Assembly (NCBI GenBank): GCA_031274385.1
Contig: JAISQH010000134.1
Location: forward strand, 1-9,598
Length of the DNA stretch: 9,598 bases
DNA from: Planctomycetaceae bacterium
GTDB taxonomy: Bacteria; Planctomycetota; Planctomycetia; Pirellulales; Thermoguttaceae
Direction of reading: 5' to 3'
A program made the translations under genes and the position numbers. Under the pieces are notes generated by a model. The model had not been told where the DNA came from. It did not search any database and was given only the letters and a program-made list of their open reading frames with translations. Of this stretch, positions 8,101 to 9,598 are shown piece after piece (the stretch's first letter is position 1; every line of letters begins with the position of its first letter).

Positions 8101-8703
8101 CATTGCTTTACCGTCCCACACGGCGGCAAGATGCAGCCAAACTCCGTCCGGGACGGATTGATTGACAAGAAGATTGCGTGATTTGGACTGCTCCGGTCTG
8201 CCGATGCTGAAAACGAGTTTTTGCGACGGATAATCGGTTGTCAACCGAAAACCGGCGTCCCAGCCGTTTCCGTAGCCAAAAATGGTTCCGTTCTCGGAAC
8301 CGCTGTTACCGCGTTCGGAACCCTGACCCAGTTTACGAATCCGCATTTCAACACTGAACGCCTTATCAATCGCAAGTTTCGGCGATTCAAAATATCCGGC
8401 GTCCATTCGAACCGCTTTGGAACCGGCAAACGAACCGTCCACGATTTCCAACGGTTTGTTTGTTTTGTACGAAAAATCTGACGCTTCGACATCACGTTTC
8501 GGTGCAAGATTGGCGGCAGTTTTCGTTTTGGCAACAGAATCGTCGAAAACATAATACCGGATCAAATCAGGATGTTCGGTAACGATCTGCCGATGCTTGT
8601 TCCAATCCTGCGCCGGACAAAACGGACAAAACAGATTAAACGAACAAAATGTACCAAAAACAATCAAACTAAAAATTCCGGGAAAAAAAGAAGATTTTTT
8701 CAT
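5191..8703 (-). CDS. Secreted LamG plus right-handed beta-helix protein
   Basis: This 1170-residue protein is probably exported and acts on or binds polysaccharide. Residues 1-31 form a signal peptide (MKKSS, hydrophobic core, likely cleavage near CPA-QDW). Residues about 85-265 resemble a LamG/concanavalin-A-like domain (FSVEMRI, WLHLAAVWDGKAMRLYLDG, AVYQSALNPEEI). Residues 266-450 are alpha-helical, possibly TPR-like (QRLAAALI, CFAEALFAEGKTAEAKRLWEIL). From 468 a right-handed parallel beta-helix begins with the common opening FFVAPNGSPNHLGTESEPF and TLAQARDAVRKLKAE. It continues through EWYLDRTHGKLYLYPPEG to YNYWHHIG (947-954), SGIRLDD (963-969) and NNLMIDC. The layout recalls GH141-type and related beta-helix enzymes; activity is unproven, with acidic clusters at Asp927/928, Asp933 and Asp968/969 as candidates. 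The start at 8703 is chosen because the in-frame TTG at 8784 lies inside the promoter. No Shine-Dalgarno is seen. Confidence 0.88.
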   Translation of the reverse strand: MKKSSFFPGIFSLIVFGTFCSFNLFCPFCPAQDWNKHRQIVTEHPDLIRYYVFDDSVAKTKTAANLAPKRDVEASDFSYKTNKPLEIVDGSFAGSKAVRMDAGYFESPKLAIDKAFSVEMRIRKLGQGSERGNSGSENGTIFGYGNGWDAGFRLTTDYPSQKLVFSIGRPEQSKSRNLLVNQSVPDGVWLHLAAVWDGKAMRLYLDGLLYGIIDYAGHLTEPGWGFRVGFNNAGVGSVKMDVAETAVYQSALNPEEILQHALLQPKLPENHAAFYRDAIDAVFRKDFVTASQKTEELLQLKMPAIYRFSFRCFQANLAALSGNLSQAQRLAAALITDTEIPKEWTATLLRQFIPTEFNAPLAAASSDVYWRILNDNTITLDAKQHFAVEKCFAEALFAEGKTAEAKRLWEILKPREAELVRESLVNVSSELSQLYQNYRQEQDAETKKTWEVPKPKLPFPAAFSPTKKFFVAPNGSPNHLGTESEPFSTLAQARDAVRKLKAEAGLPNGNLPKGGVEIMIRGGVYPVTETFTLESQDSGTVTAPIVYRAFPGEQPVFSGGVTVQGFKKAVDPSILKRLPEEVRGFVYVADVSETEKFPPVAPRGYGKNGLNAAPTVELFIDNNPQQIARWPNAAVPNALDALEASEKAFVRTGKVHQGFFNSPESGKPGVFEYSDPRHERWTEASDAMVFGYWGHLWGITGCRVDKIDTETKQIVLATNNPYGYRENMPYYAFNLLEEIDLPGEWYLDRTHGKLYLYPPEGVDLNTVRVRLSAFPKEFLNVKDVSFTTFYGLTFEEGSGTAGRVTGGEEVRFAGCGFHRFGNWGLGIEGLRHGVLSCDFTALGGGGVSLKGGNIKTLSPGGCFVENCIVNDFSRVDRAYAPAVLIDGVANRIAHNLFCDSPAHAIRAEGMEQVIEFNEIHSVVYESDDQAGIDIWGNPFMRGMVIRYNYWHHIGSGRDVAGQSGIRLDDMISSVLMYGNLFFRSSGGHFGGVQIHGGKDNIVDNNLMIDCKFAVSFSPWGEKRWLENIENGFGSRVKKNGFDPDNEIYRSKYADYAELKQNIDRNLILRNAAIGCDSFSRNNRRNLLLENLMLPWLPDLFLETQGLQKTDKNRVPSDARKIRSRLTIPADSPIYELLGTRPLPTELMGLYLDNIRTKIPNVPVTPFFVLE

Positions 8704-8755
8704 AAATACAAAAATTCTAAAAGGAGTTGCGGGTAAAATCGAAAGGAACGGATAC

Positions 8756-8784
8756 AATATACCGCATTTTGGAAAAAGAAACAA
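8756..8784 (-). promoter_or_regulatory. Putative sigma70-type promoter of beta-helix gene
   Basis: On the minus strand TTGTTT (complement of 8779-8784) is followed after exactly 17 nt by TATATT (complement of 8756-8761). Transcription would begin near 8749, about 45 nt before the ATG at 8703. The element overlaps the longer in-frame extension of the gene, supporting the shorter protein. Sequence prediction only. Confidence 0.5.
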
Positions 8785-8854
8785 GTGAGATTGTCATTGT
8801 CTCTTTTGTTTTACAGGAAGAAAGAAGTCAAAGAAGGTTTCCATCATGTATTTA

Positions 8855-8871
8855 GTTCCTGTTGATTTTAC
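8855..8871 (+). repeat. 17-bp inverted repeat, left copy
   Basis: GTTCCTGTTGATTTTAC here is the perfect reverse complement of 9187-9203, with 315 bases between. A third, partial copy (GTTCCTGTTG) occurs in the same orientation at 9291-9300. A chance 17-bp match in under 10 kb is improbable. No flanking target duplication is evident, so a mobile-element end is only one option; a regulatory site is another. Confidence 0.7.
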
Positions 8872-9035
8872 CTTTTGGAAGCAATATTGCAACAACACAA
8901 ATTCTAAATGTTTTGATAACATCAAGTTATGACAAGCAACATAAATATCGAACAAGAATCAGAGAAACAATTTCAACCTTAAAATGGGCATTTTAAATTT
9001 GTACAGACATTTTCGAGAATTTAAGGAGTTTTGCC

Positions 9036-9281
9036 ATGTTGCAAGAATAAATTTGTTGTGTTACGTTTTTATCGACATCGAAATTGCCGTTCCTCGTTTC
9101 CTATGTTTCCTATGGAAATGACAGTGCGACAAGTAAATATATTACAGAAATCATAAAATACTGTATCAATAATAATCGAGTTTTACGTAAAATCAACAGG
9201 AACGAATTAAAACTTCCTAAACTGAATGGTAAAAAAAAATCAAAGAACAGGGGGATTCCATTTTTCATTGAAACGAAATAA
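9036..9281 (+). pseudogene. Possible decayed small gene with early stop
   Basis: AAGGAG (9023-9028) sits 7 nt before an ATG at 9036, a perfect translation start, yet the frame reads Met-Leu-Gln-Glu and then TAA at 9048. Beyond this stop the same frame stays open to a TAA at 9279-9281, giving about 77 further codons with a hydrophobic start and a lysine-rich end (LKLPKLNGKKKSKNRG). That could be a small gene broken by a nonsense mutation, or a chance open frame after a short leader peptide. The protein is not recognised and AT-rich DNA produces such frames easily. The right copy of the 17-bp inverted repeat lies inside it. Confidence 0.2.
9187..9203 (-). repeat. 17-bp inverted repeat, right copy
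   Basis: GTAAAATCAACAGGAAC is the exact reverse complement of 8855-8871. The match stops at both ends (neither neighbouring base pairs), so the repeat is exactly 17 bp. Its last ten bases could also pair with 9291-9300, just upstream of the next gene. Confidence 0.7.
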
Positions 9282-9318
9282 AATAGTGTGGTTCCTGTTG
9301 GACATCACCTTAATTTTC

Positions 9319-9324
9319 GAGGAG
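9319..9324 (+). promoter_or_regulatory. Shine-Dalgarno sequence of the last gene
   Basis: GAGGAG lies 8 nt before the ATG at 9333, and fixes the start of the truncated exported protein. Such a strong site contrasts with the GspK-like and beta-helix genes, which have none. The nearby bases ATTTTCGAG (9313-9321) recur at 9009-9017 ahead of the other AAGGAG-ATG start. Confidence 0.7.
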
Positions 9325-9332
9325 TCCTTGTT

Positions 9333-9598
9333 ATGAAAAATTGTGTTTTGTTTTTTGTTTGTTTATTTTTTGCTGTTAGTTCGTTTGTGGTTGCAGCCGA
9401 ACCGGTATTGTTTGGTCTTCGCGGCGACGGCTGGACGCTTTTCGACAAGAACGGCTCCGGTCAGTGGACAATTGATAAACCGGAACTCATTACAGTAACA
9501 GCGGAAAAGTATGACAAACTTCCGTTGTTCAATGAAAAAGGAGCCGAATACAATCGCGGCATGAAACTTCATCAAATCCGGGCGCAAGAATGTCCGAC
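9333..9598 (+). CDS. Exported protein of unknown function (3' truncated)
   Basis: Only the first 88 codons are in the window. Residues 1-22 form a clear signal peptide: Lys2, a hydrophobic core (VLFFVCLFFAVSSFVV) and a likely signal peptidase I site at VAA-EPV. The mature part begins EPVLFGLRGDGWTLFDKNGSG and has no motif I can assign. The ATG at 9333 is supported by GAGGAG 8 nt upstream. No convincing promoter is visible. Cys4 and Cys10 lie within the signal peptide and do not form a lipobox, so it is probably not a lipoprotein. It is transcribed away from the beta-helix gene; a shared theme of export is all the context offers. Confidence 0.85.
   Translation, partial: MKNCVLFFVCLFFAVSSFVVAAEPVLFGLRGDGWTLFDKNGSGQWTIDKPELITVTAEKYDKLPLFNEKGAEYNRGMKLHQIRAQECP

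Larger units (their letters stand above)
8704..9332. other. AT-rich intergenic region with repeats
   Basis: These roughly 630 bases lie between two divergent secreted-protein genes. The left edge carries the promoter of the beta-helix gene and the right edge the ribosome binding site of the next gene. Between them are a perfect 17-bp inverted repeat (8855-8871 and 9187-9203), a tandem GTTTCCTAT duplication (9096-9113) and a small hairpin TTTCC-TAT-GGAAA (9106-9118). Three short plus-strand frames have ATG starts: 8846-8932 (28 codons, AAGG 8 nt upstream), 8929-8982 (17 codons, ATGA overlap with the first) and 9036-9050 (4 codons, perfect AAGGAG). None resembles a known protein. The pattern suggests decayed genes or a complex leader; I cannot decide which. 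Confidence 0.5.

Noticed and set aside
8704..8784. Longer N-terminus (TTG at 8784) for the beta-helix protein
   Set aside because: It would place the start inside the promoter hexamer and put a non-signal-like stretch before an otherwise typical MKK signal peptide.
1..9598. tRNA, rRNA, CRISPR array, integrase or complete insertion sequence
   Set aside because: I scanned the intergenic regions by eye and saw no cloverleaf-like segment, no regularly spaced repeats and no transposase or integrase motifs.

Overview
The window looks like a chromosomal segment of a Gram-negative bacterium of the PVC group, most likely a planctomycete. This rests on three things. There is a very large exported LamG plus beta-helix protein and a stand-alone type II secretion minor pseudopilin. 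The xylose-isomerase-like TIM-barrel protein is of a style common in planctomycetes. Several genes also lack a Shine-Dalgarno sequence beside others that have a strong one. The assignment is inference from protein style, not from a phylogenetic marker. Genes have moderate GC and the intergenic regions are AT-rich.

Layout, left to right. Positions 1-69 hold a perfect 13-bp hairpin just after the gap stop codon. Positions 70-1086 (minus) encode type I glyceraldehyde-3-phosphate dehydrogenase, with a good sigma70-like promoter and ribosome binding site. Positions 1402-1713 (minus) encode ribosomal protein L21 with its own promoter, but L27 does not follow it. The 1714-2291 gap separates these from two plus-strand genes and contains a striking imperfect palindrome of about 101 bp. 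Positions 2292-3344 (plus) encode a sugar isomerase/epimerase-like TIM-barrel protein, followed by a hairpin terminator. Positions 3505-5115 (plus) encode a GspK-like minor pseudopilin. Convergent to it, 5191-8703 (minus) encodes a 1170-residue secreted protein: signal peptide, LamG-like domain, helical linker and right-handed parallel beta-helix resembling glycoside hydrolase/lyase-type proteins. An AT-rich region of about 630 bp follows, with a 17-bp inverted repeat and possible gene remnants. At 9333 a signal-peptide-bearing gene begins and runs off the window.

Functionally the window mixes housekeeping genes (gap, rplU) with carbohydrate-related and export functions (TIM-barrel isomerase, GspK, beta-helix protein, a second exported protein). 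The large protein could be a cargo of the type II system that GspK belongs to, but nothing in the DNA proves it. Each gene appears to have its own promoter, so this is a set of single-gene units on alternating strands and not one operon. I see no tRNA, rRNA, CRISPR array, complete transposon or phage gene. The least explained material is in the two large intergenic regions.
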